Shown here piece by piece: positions 30,001-38,284 of a DNA stretch of 64,000 bases; the first letter of the stretch is position 1; every line of letters begins with the position of its first letter. The notes beneath the pieces are model-generated. The model worked only from the letters and a program-made list of their open reading frames with translations. It searched no databases and had not been told where the DNA came from. Position numbers and translations under genes: made by a program. This DNA is from Streptomyces griseus (GTDB lineage Bacteria; Actinomycetota; Actinomycetes; Streptomycetales; Streptomycetaceae): NCBI RefSeq assembly GCF_900460065.1, contig NZ_UAVD01000010.1, forward strand, positions 62,001-126,000. Direction: 5' to 3'.

Positions 30001-30361
30001 CGCACGGCTGCTGCTCTCGATCGCGCCGCGCGGAGAGCACCACAGCACCTTCCGCGCACACCGCCGGGAGGCCCTGCGCATCGTCGATCCGTTCGACGGC
30101 TTCGCCGCGCTGCGGGCCCTGCCCGAAACGGCGCCCCTGATGAAGGCCTGGGACGCCACCGCCGCGTCCCTGCGCTCCTACGGACACCACCTGAGCGGCA
30201 CCGACGCGCAGGCGGTCCCGCTCCTGGCGTCACTGCTGCACCTGCACCACAACCGCGTCAGCGCCGGCCTCTCCCGGTCCGCCGAGAGCGCGGTGTACGC
30301 CACCGCCCGCGGGGCCGTCGAGGCACACCTCGCCCGTCACGCGGCGACGACGACGGTGTGA
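27095..30361 (+). CDS. Full-length LanB-type lanthipeptide dehydratase
   Basis: The protein has 1088 residues. Class I dehydratases use glutamyl-tRNA to glutamylate Ser/Thr of a leader-bound peptide and then eliminate glutamate to give Dha/Dhb. The N-terminal domain shows 'LYAPVGMALMRSPVLPVDDP' and, near residues 120-140, 'YRIRMGGRSTPFGLMAGV'. This contains the conserved Arg and Thr of the glutamylation site. The C-terminal elimination (SpaB_C) domain begins near 800 with 'WVFAKLYCPGWAQNTVLVHH' and 'RWFFVRYADPDPHLRLRLHG'. So both halves are present in one chain, unlike split thiopeptide enzymes. ATG 27095 follows GGAGGA. No LanC, LanT or LanP gene is adjacent. It converges with the MocR gene, 9 bp away. 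Confidence 0.88.
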   Translation: MTTPVAAGALYAPVGMALMRSPVLPVDDPALRALLPDDAPGPAPGTVGDGTADGSGTAGATDRAAGEADRLRRAILQLAAEPLVAEALALASPSLADRVDGLLDGRPATLPQLRRCFRSVLRYRIRMGGRSTPFGLMAGVTPVRFTDTLSLRFAAAHRKAVQPDAAWVAEVTSRWERRPAILAHLRLSANGLCVRRGERLVLPYAAAETGTADGRPGDEVSVRCTEAVRAALAFARTPVTHAELTARMRDSLPEPPAGAVEGVIAELVAHSFLLTDLPPAPDAPDPLRHLTDRLATVPAAAEETARLREVAADLADWGARPPGQGLTELRRAVRRMRGLQPCERPVTADLALDADVELPRAVEQEAARAADLLWRTGPPVRWRRPLSAYHEAFLHRYGTERAVPLDELLDPVDGLGHPPPFAPRTGGGADDGRRERVLLALAEEAVLSGRHEIDLSDRDIAALEDDAGVPPPSAEAVFHLLAPSPDALERGDFTLVMAPLTGSWPAGALWGRFAPLLPGAAQGLGDLAATALTGGSDGAPDTPLPVQLVFRPGDARCGNVIRTPRWTGHTLAAGTFGERSAPGALGLEDLAVIAARDRLRLVSPVHGGREVAAGTFHMLNTGTHAPAHVRLLQLLTADGVRPLYGWDWGAARDWPYLPGVRHGQTVLTRARWLVRDPDVLDSTADTPRWLPALRAWQRRWRVPDRVEAGTFDQRLPLDLTRPADLALLRQELRHRPDTEIHASIDPDGSGSGWLTGPTGGRHTAEICVPLLRRTAPAGASGPTRPRATASNGRPPRHLPGGDWVFAKLYCPGWAQNTVLVHHLPTLLDGLADDVDRWFFVRYADPDPHLRLRLHGGSRTLTARVLPRLHDLAEELRRRGLAGRLVLDTYEPETARYGGTADAMAAAERVFHADSAAALEHLRLLDAPSAPHGPAGASAPPDPLLLAAAGQAHLAFHFPVPDDTSAERARARLLLSIAPRGEHHSTFRAHRREALRIVDPFDGFAALRALPETAPLMKAWDATAASLRSYGHHLSGTDAQAVPLLASLLHLHHNRVSAGLSRSAESAVYATARGAVEAHLARHAATTTV

Positions 30362-30370
30362 CGACCGGCC

Positions 30371-31822
30371 CTAGCCGCCGGGGAACCCGTCGAAGGCGGT
30401 ACGGAGGCGGCGGACGCCCTCCGCGATCTCGGCCGCTCCGGAGACCCCCGCGAAGCTCAGGCGGACGTGGCCGCCCGGGGGCTCGGCGCAGAAGTAGGGG
30501 CGTCCGGGGGCGACGGCGACGGAGGCGCGCAGGGCGGCCGAGACGACGGCCGGCTCGTCGGCGGCCGTTCCGCCGCCGCCCGGGAGCCGGAGCCAGAGGC
30601 TGCCGCCGCCTGCCGGGAGACGCGGCAGCGCGAGTTCCGGCAGCTCGTCGGCGAGAGCCGCCGCCATCGTCGTACGCCGGTGCCTCAGCTCGGTGGCGAC
30701 CGCGGCGAGGTGGCGGCCCCAGGACGGGGAGCCGACGAGTTCCAGCGCGGCTTCCTGGAGCGGCCGGGGCACGAAGAAGCTGTCGACGACCTGGATGGCC
30801 CGCAGGCGCTCCAGCACCGGCCCCCGGGCGGCCAGGGCCCCGACCCGCAGGCTGGGCGAGGTGACCTTGGTCAGCGAGCAGACGTGGACGACGACGCCGT
30901 CGGGATCGTCGGCGGCCAGCGGCTCCGGCAGCGGTCCGGCGTCGTCGTGGGCGAGCCGGCGGGCGAAGTCGTCCTCGACCACGAACGCCCCGGCCGCGCG
31001 GGCGATGGCCAGGATCTCGGGGCGGCGGGCCGGTGCGAGGGTGGCTCCGGTCGGATTGTGGAAGAGGGGCTGGGTGACGAAGACCCGGGCGCCGGTGGCC
31101 CGGAAGGCGTCGGCGAGCAGTTCGGGCCGCACCCCGTCGGCGTCCATCGGGACGGGCACGGGACGGAGCCCGGTGGCACGGGCGGCGGCGAGCATACCGG
31201 GGTAGGTGGGCGACTCCACGAGGACCGGGGCCCCGGGCGGGGCGAGCGCGCGCAGGGCGGTGGCCAGGGCGCTCTGGCCGCCCGCGGTGATCAGGACGTC
31301 GGCGCCGGAGACGGCGGGGCCGATCTCGCGGGCGAACCAGGAACGCAGTTCGGGCAGCCCGTCCGTCGGGGGGCGGCCCCAGGCGCCGGGCCTGCGGCCC
31401 GCTCGGGCCAGGGCCGCGGAGAGGGCCCGCTCGGGCTGGAGGGAGGCGTGGAGGTAGCCGCCGTTGAACTCGATGACGCCGGACGGCGGTGCGGCGAGGG
31501 TGACCAGCACGCCGGAGGCGTCGACGGTGCGCGGCACCACCTCGGCCCCGCCGTCGCCGCTCAGCGACACCTCCTGCCAGGACGTGTCGCCCGGTGCGGG
31601 CAGCGCGGCGCGGGGATGCGCCCGGAAGGCGCCGGAGCCGGGGCGGGTGACGACGAGCCCCTCCGCCGCGAGCTGGGCGATGGCGCGGGAGACGGTGACG
31701 GGGCTGACCCGGAACCGCTCGACGAGCGCACGACTGGACGGCAGCTTTCCACCAGGAGAGTAGCGGTTGAGTTCGGATCGCAGGGAAGTGACCAGTTCGG
31801 CGACGCTGCTACGCTCTTGCAT
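30371..31822 (-). CDS. MocR-type regulator (GntR winged helix plus aminotransferase-like domain)
   Basis: The protein has 483 residues. The N-terminal GntR winged helix is 'LPSSRALVERFRVSPVTVSR'. The class I aminotransferase fold runs from about residue 110, with 'QPLFHNPTGATLAPARRPEI' and the PLP Lys in 'CSLTKVTSPSLRVG'. Such proteins sense PLP or amino compounds. ATG 31822 overlaps the start of the divergent DMT exporter gene, its likely target. It converges on the LanB gene but belongs to a different transcription unit. Confidence 0.85.
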   Translation of the reverse strand: MQERSSVAELVTSLRSELNRYSPGGKLPSSRALVERFRVSPVTVSRAIAQLAAEGLVVTRPGSGAFRAHPRAALPAPGDTSWQEVSLSGDGGAEVVPRTVDASGVLVTLAAPPSGVIEFNGGYLHASLQPERALSAALARAGRRPGAWGRPPTDGLPELRSWFAREIGPAVSGADVLITAGGQSALATALRALAPPGAPVLVESPTYPGMLAAARATGLRPVPVPMDADGVRPELLADAFRATGARVFVTQPLFHNPTGATLAPARRPEILAIARAAGAFVVEDDFARRLAHDDAGPLPEPLAADDPDGVVVHVCSLTKVTSPSLRVGALAARGPVLERLRAIQVVDSFFVPRPLQEAALELVGSPSWGRHLAAVATELRHRRTTMAAALADELPELALPRLPAGGGSLWLRLPGGGGTAADEPAVVSAALRASVAVAPGRPYFCAEPPGGHVRLSFAGVSGAAEIAEGVRRLRTAFDGFPGG

Positions 31823-31850
31823 GAGAGCAGACAATAGCGCTACACACCCT
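31800..31850. promoter_or_regulatory. Divergent MocR/DMT control region with overlapping start codons
   Basis: The start codons of the two divergent genes share CATG at 31820-31823, so at least one mRNA must be leaderless or start inside the other gene. Reverse strand: TATTGT lies 8 nt before its ATG. Forward strand: TACGCT lies 5 nt before its ATG. Both are spaced like -10 boxes of leaderless transcripts. The surrounding GCTCT...AGAGC dyad is a candidate MocR site. Confidence 0.45.
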
Positions 31851-32864
31851 TCATCGATAGCGGTCGCCGAGCCGGCCGGTCCACTGCGGACCACCCCGGC
31901 GATCAGGCCGGAAGCGGCGGAGGCCGCGACCGCCGGGCGCGGGCCCGGAAGCGGGCCCGCGCGGCAGCCCTCGGCCGGGCGGAGCGGCACCGTGCTCGCG
32001 GGGCTCGGCGTGGTGGCGTTCTCGCTCACCTTCCCGGCCACGGTGTGGGGCCTGGAGAGTTTCGGCCCCTGGTCCCTGGTCGCCCTGCGCAGCGTCCTCG
32101 CCGCTCTGATCGCGGGCGGGGTGCTGCTGGCGGCGCGGGTGCCCCTGCCCGCACGCCGGCACTGGGCCGGGCTCGCGGTCGTCGGAGGCGGGGTGGTGGT
32201 GGGCTTCCCGCTGCTGACGACGCTGGCCCTGCGGACCTCGACCACCTCGCACGCGGCGGTGGTCGTGGGCCTGCTGCCGCTGACCACGGCGGTGCTGGGA
32301 TCGCTGCGCACCGGCGAGCGGCCGTCGCGCGCCTTCTGGGCCGCGGCACTCGCCGGGGCCGGCGTGGTGATCGCCTTCACCGTGTGGCAGAGCGGCGGGG
32401 CCCTGGCCCCCGGCGACCTGTATCTGTTCGGCGCGCTGCTCGTGTGCGCGGCCGGGTACACCGAGGGCGGCCGGCTGGCCCGGCTGATGCCGGGCTGGCA
32501 CGTGATCGGCTGGGCCCTGGTCCTGTGCCTGCCGCTCGCGGTGGCGGGCAGCCTGGTGGCCCTGCCCCTCGAACCCGTGCACCTGAACGCCCACGGCGTC
32601 CTCGGCCTGGTGTGGGTCGCCGCCGGGTCGACCTTCCTCGGCCTGTACGTCTGGTACCGGGGCATGGCGGCGATCGGTGTCGCCCGGGCCAGTCAGCTTC
32701 AGCTCGCCCAGCCGCTGCTGACGCTTCTGTGGTCCTTTCTCCTGCTCGGCGAGGAGATGACGGCCGCGGCGCCGGTCGCCGCGGTGGCCGTGCTCGTCTG
32801 CATCGCCGCCACCCAGCGGGCCGGCCGCGGCGCAGCGCGGGAATCCCGGCGCGCACGGTCATAG
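31821..32864 (+). CDS. DMT-superfamily (EamA) exporter
   Basis: The protein has 347 residues. A 55-residue polar N-terminal stretch precedes ten predicted helices in two EamA repeats ('VVAFSLTFPATVWGLESFGP', 'AVVVGLLPLTTAVLGSL', 'AQPLLTLLWSFLLLGEEM'). It is a probable amino-acid or metabolite exporter. It diverges from the MocR gene with overlapping starts, a pairing seen often, in which the regulator controls the exporter. There is no evidence tying it to the nearby RiPP peptide. Confidence 0.8.
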   Translation: MRADNSATHPSSIAVAEPAGPLRTTPAIRPEAAEAATAGRGPGSGPARQPSAGRSGTVLAGLGVVAFSLTFPATVWGLESFGPWSLVALRSVLAALIAGGVLLAARVPLPARRHWAGLAVVGGGVVVGFPLLTTLALRTSTTSHAAVVVGLLPLTTAVLGSLRTGERPSRAFWAAALAGAGVVIAFTVWQSGGALAPGDLYLFGALLVCAAGYTEGGRLARLMPGWHVIGWALVLCLPLAVAGSLVALPLEPVHLNAHGVLGLVWVAAGSTFLGLYVWYRGMAAIGVARASQLQLAQPLLTLLWSFLLLGEEMTAAAPVAAVAVLVCIAATQRAGRGAARESRRARS

Positions 32865-32911
32865 ACTTGTCGACACGGACACCGTCTCCCCCTGTGAGGA
32901 GGTCGCTCCCG

Positions 32912-33145
32912 ATGGAGGCACACCCGGGCGACCGGCTGCTGATGCACGGCAGGACCGTGGGACAGCACGACCGGGTCGCCGAGATCATCGAGGTACTCGG
33001 TGACGGGGGCGCTCCCCCGTACCGGCTCCGCTTCGAGGACGGCCACGAACACCTGATGTCCCCCGGCCCGGACAGCGTCGTCCAGCACGCGCGGACGCCG
33101 ACGGAGGAGCAGCCGTTGTGGCCGAGGGACCAGCGGCGGCGCTAG
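32912..33145 (+). CDS. DUF1918 domain protein
   Basis: The protein has 77 residues. 'AHPGDRLLMHGRTVGQHDRV' and 'IIEVLGDGGAPPYRLRFEDG' then 'HEHLMSPGPDS' are the small all-beta DUF1918 signature. ATG 32912 follows GAGGAGG. It is 47 bp downstream of the exporter and could be cotranscribed. Function is unknown. Confidence 0.8.
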   Translation: MEAHPGDRLLMHGRTVGQHDRVAEIIEVLGDGGAPPYRLRFEDGHEHLMSPGPDSVVQHARTPTEEQPLWPRDQRRR

Positions 33146-33191
33146 GTGACGGGGCCGGACCCCGACCCCCGACCCTCCCGGACCGGGCTGC

Positions 33192-34496
33192 TCACTCCGG
33201 AATCCGGGCCCGACGCGCGTGGGCGCGGCCCCGGTCCGGGTAGAGGCGGGCCCGGTCCGTGTAGTGGTCGGCCACCACGCGTCGCATCGCGCCGATCCGG
33301 TCCGCCATGACGCTCTTCCCGGAGAAGAAGACGTGACCGCCCACCTCCGCGTGGTCCCGGGCGAGGGTGAGGTGGCGGGAGAGCTCCGCCGGGTCCTGCC
33401 AGGGCTCCGCCTGGGCGGGGTCGCCCGCCTTGTACAGCGCCTCGCCCACGTACAGCTCGACGCCCGTGCCCCGGACCGTCCGGCTCCACCAGGCGAGGAC
33501 CTTCGTGTAGTCGGCGGCGCTCTGGCCGATGTACCAGTAGATCTGCGGGCAGATGTAGTCGATCCAGCCCTTCTTGACCCACGTGCGGGTGTCGGCGTAC
33601 AGGTCGTCGTACGTCTGCACGCCCGCCCGGGTGTCCGAGCCCCGCGGGTCGGTCGCGGCGTTGCGCCAGACCGCGAAGGGGCTGATGCCGAAGCGGACGT
33701 GGGGCTTGATCTGCCGGACGCGCTCCGCCGTCTCGCGCACGAGCCGGTCGATGTTGTCGCGCCGCCAGGCCGCCCGGTCGGCGAAGCCGCCGCCGTACCG
33801 CTCGAACTCCGCGTCGTCGTCGAAGGTCTGGCCGGCCACCGGATACGGGTAGAAGTAGTCGTCCCAGTGCACCGCGTCGATGTCGTAGCGCCGCACGGCG
33901 TCCAGCATCGCGTCCTGGACGAAGCGCCGGACCTCCGGCAGCCCCGGGTTGTAGTAGAGCTTCCCGCCGTACGGCACGACCCAGTCCGGGTGCTTCCGGG
34001 CCGGGTGGGAGGCGACGAGGCGGGTGGGGTCGGTGTGGTTCGCCACCCGGTAGGGGTTGAACCAGGCGTGCAGCTCCAGGCTCCGGTCGTGCGCCGCGCG
34101 CACCGCCGTGCCGAGCGGGTCCCAGCCCGGGTCCTTCCCCTGGGTCCCGGTGAGACAGGCGGCCCACGGCTCGTGCGGCGAGGGCCACAGGGCGTCGGCG
34201 GTCGGCCGGACCTGGAGGACCACCGTGTTGAGCCGCAGCTCGACCGCCCGGTCCAGATACGCGGACAGCTCGGCCTCCTGACGTGCCGCCGTGAGTCCCG
34301 GCTTCGACGGCCAGTCGATGTTGGCGACGGTGGCGATCCACATGCCCCGCACCTGCCCCGCCGCCGCCCTCGGCCGCCCGCCGCCCCCCGATCTCCCCGC
34401 CGGGGAGGCGACCGCGTCACCGGCCGACGTCATCGCCGCCAGCAGTCCGGCCGCGCCCAGCACGAACGCCCTCCTCGCCATCCCCGTTCGCCGCAT
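33192..34496 (-). CDS. Secreted GHL10-type glycoside hydrolase-like protein
   Basis: The protein has 434 residues. A Tat-like signal 'ARRAFVLGAAGLLAAMTSAG' leads a Gly/Arg-rich linker. The TIM-barrel starts at 'VRGMWIATVANIDWPSKPGL', with 'LNTVVLQVRPTADALWPSPH', 'ELHAWFNPYRV', 'DIDAVHWDDYFYPYP' and 'WIDYICPQIYWYIG'. That is the bacterial GHL10/YddW family acting on peptidoglycan-linked or other polysaccharide. ATG 34496 was chosen; ATG 34481 is an alternative. Confidence 0.82.
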   Translation of the reverse strand: MRRTGMARRAFVLGAAGLLAAMTSAGDAVASPAGRSGGGGRPRAAAGQVRGMWIATVANIDWPSKPGLTAARQEAELSAYLDRAVELRLNTVVLQVRPTADALWPSPHEPWAACLTGTQGKDPGWDPLGTAVRAAHDRSLELHAWFNPYRVANHTDPTRLVASHPARKHPDWVVPYGGKLYYNPGLPEVRRFVQDAMLDAVRRYDIDAVHWDDYFYPYPVAGQTFDDDAEFERYGGGFADRAAWRRDNIDRLVRETAERVRQIKPHVRFGISPFAVWRNAATDPRGSDTRAGVQTYDDLYADTRTWVKKGWIDYICPQIYWYIGQSAADYTKVLAWWSRTVRGTGVELYVGEALYKAGDPAQAEPWQDPAELSRHLTLARDHAEVGGHVFFSGKSVMADRIGAMRRVVADHYTDRARLYPDRGRAHARRARIPE

Positions 34497-34696
34497 CCTG
34501 GCCCACCTCTCTCCGCCACGTCCCGCTCCGACTCCGATAGCTCTACGTAACCGCATCCTTCCCATCCGTGGCCGTCATGACCCGCGGGACGTCCGGGTCG
34601 GCATTCGGAGTAACGTCGTGGGGTCGAGGCGGGCACCGGAATCACACGGGACCCTGCGATACGGAGAACAGCGAAAGGCACGAGGTGACGGACCTT

Positions 34697-35554
34697 ATGG
34701 CCGACATTGCACGCGTCGGAGTGGTGGGCTGTGGCCAGATGGGCGCAGGTATCGCGGAGGTGTGCGCGCGCAGCGGCCTCGAAGTGAAGGTCGCCGAGAC
34801 CACCGGCGAAGCGCTGGAGATCGGCCGCACCCGTCTGCACAACTCCCTCTCGAAGGCCGCCGAACGCGGCAAGATCAGTGCGGCGGAGCGGGACGAGACC
34901 CTCGGCCGGCTGAGCTTCACGACCGATCTCGGGGAGTTCGCCGACCGCGATCTCGTCATCGAGGCCGTCGTGGAGAACGAGCAGGTCAAGACCGAGATCT
35001 TCCAGGTGCTCGACCAGGTGGTGACCCGGCAGGACGCGATCCTGGCCTCCAACACCTCCTCCATCCCGCTGGTGAAGCTGGCCGTCGCCACCTCGCGCCC
35101 GGACCAGGTCATCGGCATCCACTTCTTCAACCCGGCCCCGGTGCAGAAGCTCGTCGAGCTGATCCCCGCGCTGACCACCTCGGACGAGACGATCGCCCGC
35201 GCCGAGGCCGTCGTCCAGGACGTGCTCGGCAAGCACCCGATCCGCGCCCAGGACCGGTCCGGCTTCGTCGTGAACGCGCTGCTGATCCCGTACCTCCTCT
35301 CCGCGATCCGGATGTTCGAGTCGGGCATCGCCAGCCGCGAGGACATCGACAACGGCATGGAGATGGGCTGCGCCCACCCGATGGGCCCGCTCAAGCTGGC
35401 CGATCTGATCGGCCTGGACACCGTGGCCTCGGTCGCGGACTCGATGTACGCCGAGTACAAGGAGCCGCTGTACGCCGCGCCCCCGCTGCTCCAGCGGATG
35501 GTCGACGCGGGGCGCCTCGGCCGGAAGACCGGGTCGGGGTTCTACGCCTACTGA
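34697..35554 (+). CDS. 3-hydroxybutyryl-CoA dehydrogenase
   Basis: The protein has 285 residues and carries out NAD(P)-dependent oxidation of 3-hydroxyacyl-CoA. The Rossmann fingerprint is 'VGVVGCGQMGAGIAEVCARS'. Catalytic and substrate residues lie in 'LASNTSSIPLVKLA' and 'GIHFFNPAPVQKLVELIP'. The C-terminal dimer domain has 'FVVNALLIPYLLSAIRMFES'. GAGGTGA 9 nt before ATG 34697 supports this start; a GTG at 34685 is possible. It is monocistronic. Confidence 0.9.
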   Translation: MADIARVGVVGCGQMGAGIAEVCARSGLEVKVAETTGEALEIGRTRLHNSLSKAAERGKISAAERDETLGRLSFTTDLGEFADRDLVIEAVVENEQVKTEIFQVLDQVVTRQDAILASNTSSIPLVKLAVATSRPDQVIGIHFFNPAPVQKLVELIPALTTSDETIARAEAVVQDVLGKHPIRAQDRSGFVVNALLIPYLLSAIRMFESGIASREDIDNGMEMGCAHPMGPLKLADLIGLDTVASVADSMYAEYKEPLYAAPPLLQRMVDAGRLGRKTGSGFYAY

Positions 35555-35662
35555 CCGTCCTACCGGCGGGTTCGGCGCCGACGACGCCGGCCTGCCGGGA
35601 ACGGTGCCCCGAGGCTGGAGCGGAAGGGTCCCGGGGAGTCCCAGGCGGCTCGGGCCCGGGAC

Positions 35663-36934
35663 CTACACCTGCCGCGATGCCGAGCGGTCGTACGGGGGGA
35701 CGCCCGGCGCCGCCGTCCTCGCGCCCTTCTCCCGAGGTTCGCAAGGGGCACGTCCGGCACGGAAGTCCAGGGCGGCGGCGGCCAGGGTGGTCAGGAAGAT
35801 GATCACGTACAGGTTGGCCAGCACGAACGCGAGCGGTCCGTCCGCCACCGCGGGCACCGCGCCGTCCTCCATCGGGTCGGCCAGGGACAGCAGCGCCGGG
35901 ACGCTGCTCACGACGAGCACCGTCGTCGGCAGCCACAGCAGACGACGGCGGGGCTGACCGGCCACCCAGAGCAGGAACACCCCGAACGGCACCAGCCAGA
36001 CCCAGTGGTGCCCCCACGACCAGGGGGACACCGCCGCCGCGCAGAGGCCGCACAGCGCGACACCCAGCAGGGGTTCGCCCCGCCGCGCGGCCCGCGCGGC
36101 GAGCGTCAGGGTCACGATCACGACCGCGGCCGCGAGCACCGGCCACAGCCACAGGGTGACGTCCTGCGGTACGCCGTTCTTCAGCAGCAGCCCGCGCAGC
36201 GACTGGTTGTGGCGGGACGCCGGATCGGCGAAGATCCGGTCGAGGTCGGCGAAGACCCCGCGCAGCCAGTAGTCGGCCGCGGCGGTGGGCGCCAGCAGGA
36301 AGCTGACGACCACCGTTCCGCCGGCGCACGCGGACGCCACGGCGGCCTGCCGGTACCGCCGGGTGACGATCAGATAGGCCACGAAGACGAGCGGGGTCAG
36401 CTTCAGCCCCGCCGCGATCCCGACCCCGACCCCCAGGGCCGGATGGTCCCTGCGTGCCGTCAGATCGGCCAGCACCAAGGCGACCAGCAGCAGGTTGATC
36501 TGACCGTCGGTGAAGTTGCTGTGGACCGATTCCAGACCCATCGCCGCGCCGGAGACCGTGATCACCACGAGGGTGAACAGGCGGGTCTCCATGGTGCCGA
36601 GGGTCCGGCAGGTCCGCGCCACGATGAACACCACCAACGCGGTGTTGGCCAGCACCACGAGAATCCTGGCGGTCTCCGCGCTCAGCAGGGAGAGCGGGGT
36701 GAAGACCAGGGCCGCGAAGGGCGGATAGGTGAAGTGGAAGTCCTGCCGGACGGGCAGGTCGTAGAGGTCCCGGCCTTCCAGCAGCGCTTTCCCGCCCGCC
36801 CGGTAGACCTGCAGGTCCACCGCCTCCGCGCCGCCCGCGAGCACCGCGCCGACCAGCCCGAGGACGCCGAATCCGCCGACCAGGACGGAAGTGCCGACCG
36901 CTCGGGCGCTCGGCCGACTGCGTTGCGACTTCAC
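35663..36934 (-). CDS. GT87-type polyprenyl-phosphate-mannose dependent membrane transferase
   Basis: The protein has 423 residues and about ten helices. 'VDLQVYRAGGKALLEGRDLY' and 'FTYPPFAALVFTPLSLLS' are the DUF2029/GT87 signature, with the acidic catalytic loop after helix 1. 'GVGIAAGLKLTPLVFVAYLI' and 'WSWGHHWVWLVPFGVFLLWV' follow. GTG 36934 is preceded by AAGGAG. It is likely involved in cell-envelope mannolipid synthesis. The 290 bp to the strT-like gene holds no supported gene. Confidence 0.8.
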   Translation of the reverse strand: MKSQRSRPSARAVGTSVLVGGFGVLGLVGAVLAGGAEAVDLQVYRAGGKALLEGRDLYDLPVRQDFHFTYPPFAALVFTPLSLLSAETARILVVLANTALVVFIVARTCRTLGTMETRLFTLVVITVSGAAMGLESVHSNFTDGQINLLLVALVLADLTARRDHPALGVGVGIAAGLKLTPLVFVAYLIVTRRYRQAAVASACAGGTVVVSFLLAPTAAADYWLRGVFADLDRIFADPASRHNQSLRGLLLKNGVPQDVTLWLWPVLAAAVVIVTLTLAARAARRGEPLLGVALCGLCAAAVSPWSWGHHWVWLVPFGVFLLWVAGQPRRRLLWLPTTVLVVSSVPALLSLADPMEDGAVPAVADGPLAFVLANLYVIIFLTTLAAAALDFRAGRAPCEPREKGARTAAPGVPPYDRSASRQV

Positions 36935-37192
36935 AGGGACTCCTTGGCGTGACGGCCGGAAGGGGAGAGGGCAGCGGGAGACGACGGGCTTCTTCTGCCG
37001 GCCGGAGGGACCGGACGCCCCCGGTCGTCGCCGTCGCGTCGGCCGGGGACGGCGCGGAACACCGCTGTCCGGAACGCGACCCGCGTCGCCACGGTCTCCC
37101 CGGGCCGGGGTGCCGGCCGCGCGGCGCCCGCCCGCGGGAGGGGCGCCGGGCGCCGCGCGGCGGATGCGTCACGTCAACTGCCGCGGAGGAAC

Positions 37193-37230
37193 GAGGGCCT
37201 CGGCCTCAGCGGAGGGCCTCGGCCTCAGCG
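37193..37230. repeat. Exact 19-bp tandem duplication across the stop codon of the strT-like gene
   Basis: GAGGGCCTCGGCCTCAGCG occurs at 37193-37211 and immediately again at 37212-37230. The second copy contains the stop codon (37225-37227). It is probably a slippage duplication of the 3' end. Confidence 0.8.
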
Positions 37231-38178
37231 GGGCGGCAGCTCTCCCTCCCCGGTCTCCAGCCAGTCGCGTTCGGCGTCGGTGAGCCGGTGCGCGGCGGCC
37301 GCCAGCGAGTCGCGGACCTCCTCGGGCAGCCGGGGGCCGATGAGCGCGACGACCGGGAAGGGCTGGGACAGGGTCCAGGCCAGGGCGATGCCGGTGGCGG
37401 AGAGGCCCGTGCGCTCCGCCAGCAGACGGGTGCGGTGCAGCCGGGCGGCGTTGGCCTCGCTGTACCAGCTCTCCGCGAGCGGACCGGTACGCAGCTCGTC
37501 GGGGTCGGCCAAGGCGTGTGCGCCGCGGCCCTGGCTCGCCCAGGGGTACAGCCTGACGTTCCCCTCGGACAGCCACGCCCGCCAGGCCGGGGTGCGGGAG
37601 GTCTCGGTGCCCGGGTAGATGGGGTGGACCATGTCGATGAGGCTGTACTGGTTGCTGATGCCGGTGGGCAGCGGCAGTCCGTGCTCGCGGGCGTAGGCGG
37701 CGGCCTCGGTGACGCGCTCCAGGGTCCAGTTGGACATCCCGTACCCCTGGATGAGGCCGCGGTTCATGAGGTCGGTGAGGACGGTGACGAACTCTCCGAC
37801 GGGGACGTCGGTGTTGTCGCGGTGCAGCATGTAGAGCGCGGCGCTGTCGCGGCCCATGCGCTCGAAGCTCTCGCCGAGCTGGCCCTCGACACGGTCGGGG
37901 AGGCACTCGGGGGTGTGCGCGCCCTTGGCCAGCACCCAGACGTCCTTCTCGACGCCGCGCGACTGGGCCCAGGCCCCGAAGGTGCGTTCGCAGCAGCCGG
38001 GTCCGTAGGCGTGGCCGTAGAGCCAGGCGGTGTCGAAGGCCCGTCCACCGCCCTCCCAGTAGGCGTCGAAGACGGGGAACCCGCGTTCGTTCTGGCCGAA
38101 GGCGGAGGTACCGAGGAGCAGCGGGGGCCCGTCGGGGCCGGGCGGCGGTGCGGGGCTGGGCTGGGGTACGGGGGGCAT
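37225..38178 (-). CDS. strT: Aldo/keto reductase, StrT-like, at the left border of the str cluster
   Basis: The protein has 317 residues with the AKR barrel: 'GTSAFGQNERGFPVFDAYWE', 'RAFDTAWLYGHAYGPGCCER' with catalytic Asp/Tyr, 'VWVLAKGAHTPECLP' with Lys, and 'LYMLHRDNT' with His. ATG 38178 has AGGAG 8 nt upstream. It lies just downstream of strS on the same strand, the position I recall for strT in the S. griseus cluster, where a reductase is suspected to act on a sugar intermediate. The symbol is by position and family, not by proven identity. Confidence 0.7.
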   Translation of the reverse strand: MPPVPQPSPAPPPGPDGPPLLLGTSAFGQNERGFPVFDAYWEGGGRAFDTAWLYGHAYGPGCCERTFGAWAQSRGVEKDVWVLAKGAHTPECLPDRVEGQLGESFERMGRDSAALYMLHRDNTDVPVGEFVTVLTDLMNRGLIQGYGMSNWTLERVTEAAAYAREHGLPLPTGISNQYSLIDMVHPIYPGTETSRTPAWRAWLSEGNVRLYPWASQGRGAHALADPDELRTGPLAESWYSEANAARLHRTRLLAERTGLSATGIALAWTLSQPFPVVALIGPRLPEEVRDSLAAAAHRLTDAERDWLETGEGELPPR

Positions 38179-38215
38179 GTCGGCTCTCCTGGTCGGTGTC
38201 GGGAACGGGAGGGAC

Positions 38216-38257
38216 GGGCCCCGCCCGCCGGCGGTACGCGGCCGGCGTGCGGGGCCC
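38216..38257 (-). terminator. Hairpin between strS and the strT-like gene
   Basis: GGGCCCCGC at 38216-38224 pairs with 38249-38257; the interior also has complementary CCGCCGG/CCGGCGG words. It may separate or attenuate the downstream reductase gene. Confidence 0.45.
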
Positions 38258-38284
38258 TGGTGCCGGGCGGTGCTCCGGGGCGCG

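Noticed and set aside
26576..30190. A 1204-codon open frame on the minus strand
   Set aside because: Antisense to the LanB gene and precursor, low-complexity Gly/Arg/Val-rich, no motif.
30371..32864. MocR regulator and DMT exporter as part of the RiPP locus
   Set aside because: They converge on LanB from a separate divergent promoter and are a common amino-acid-export pair; no sequence link to the peptide.
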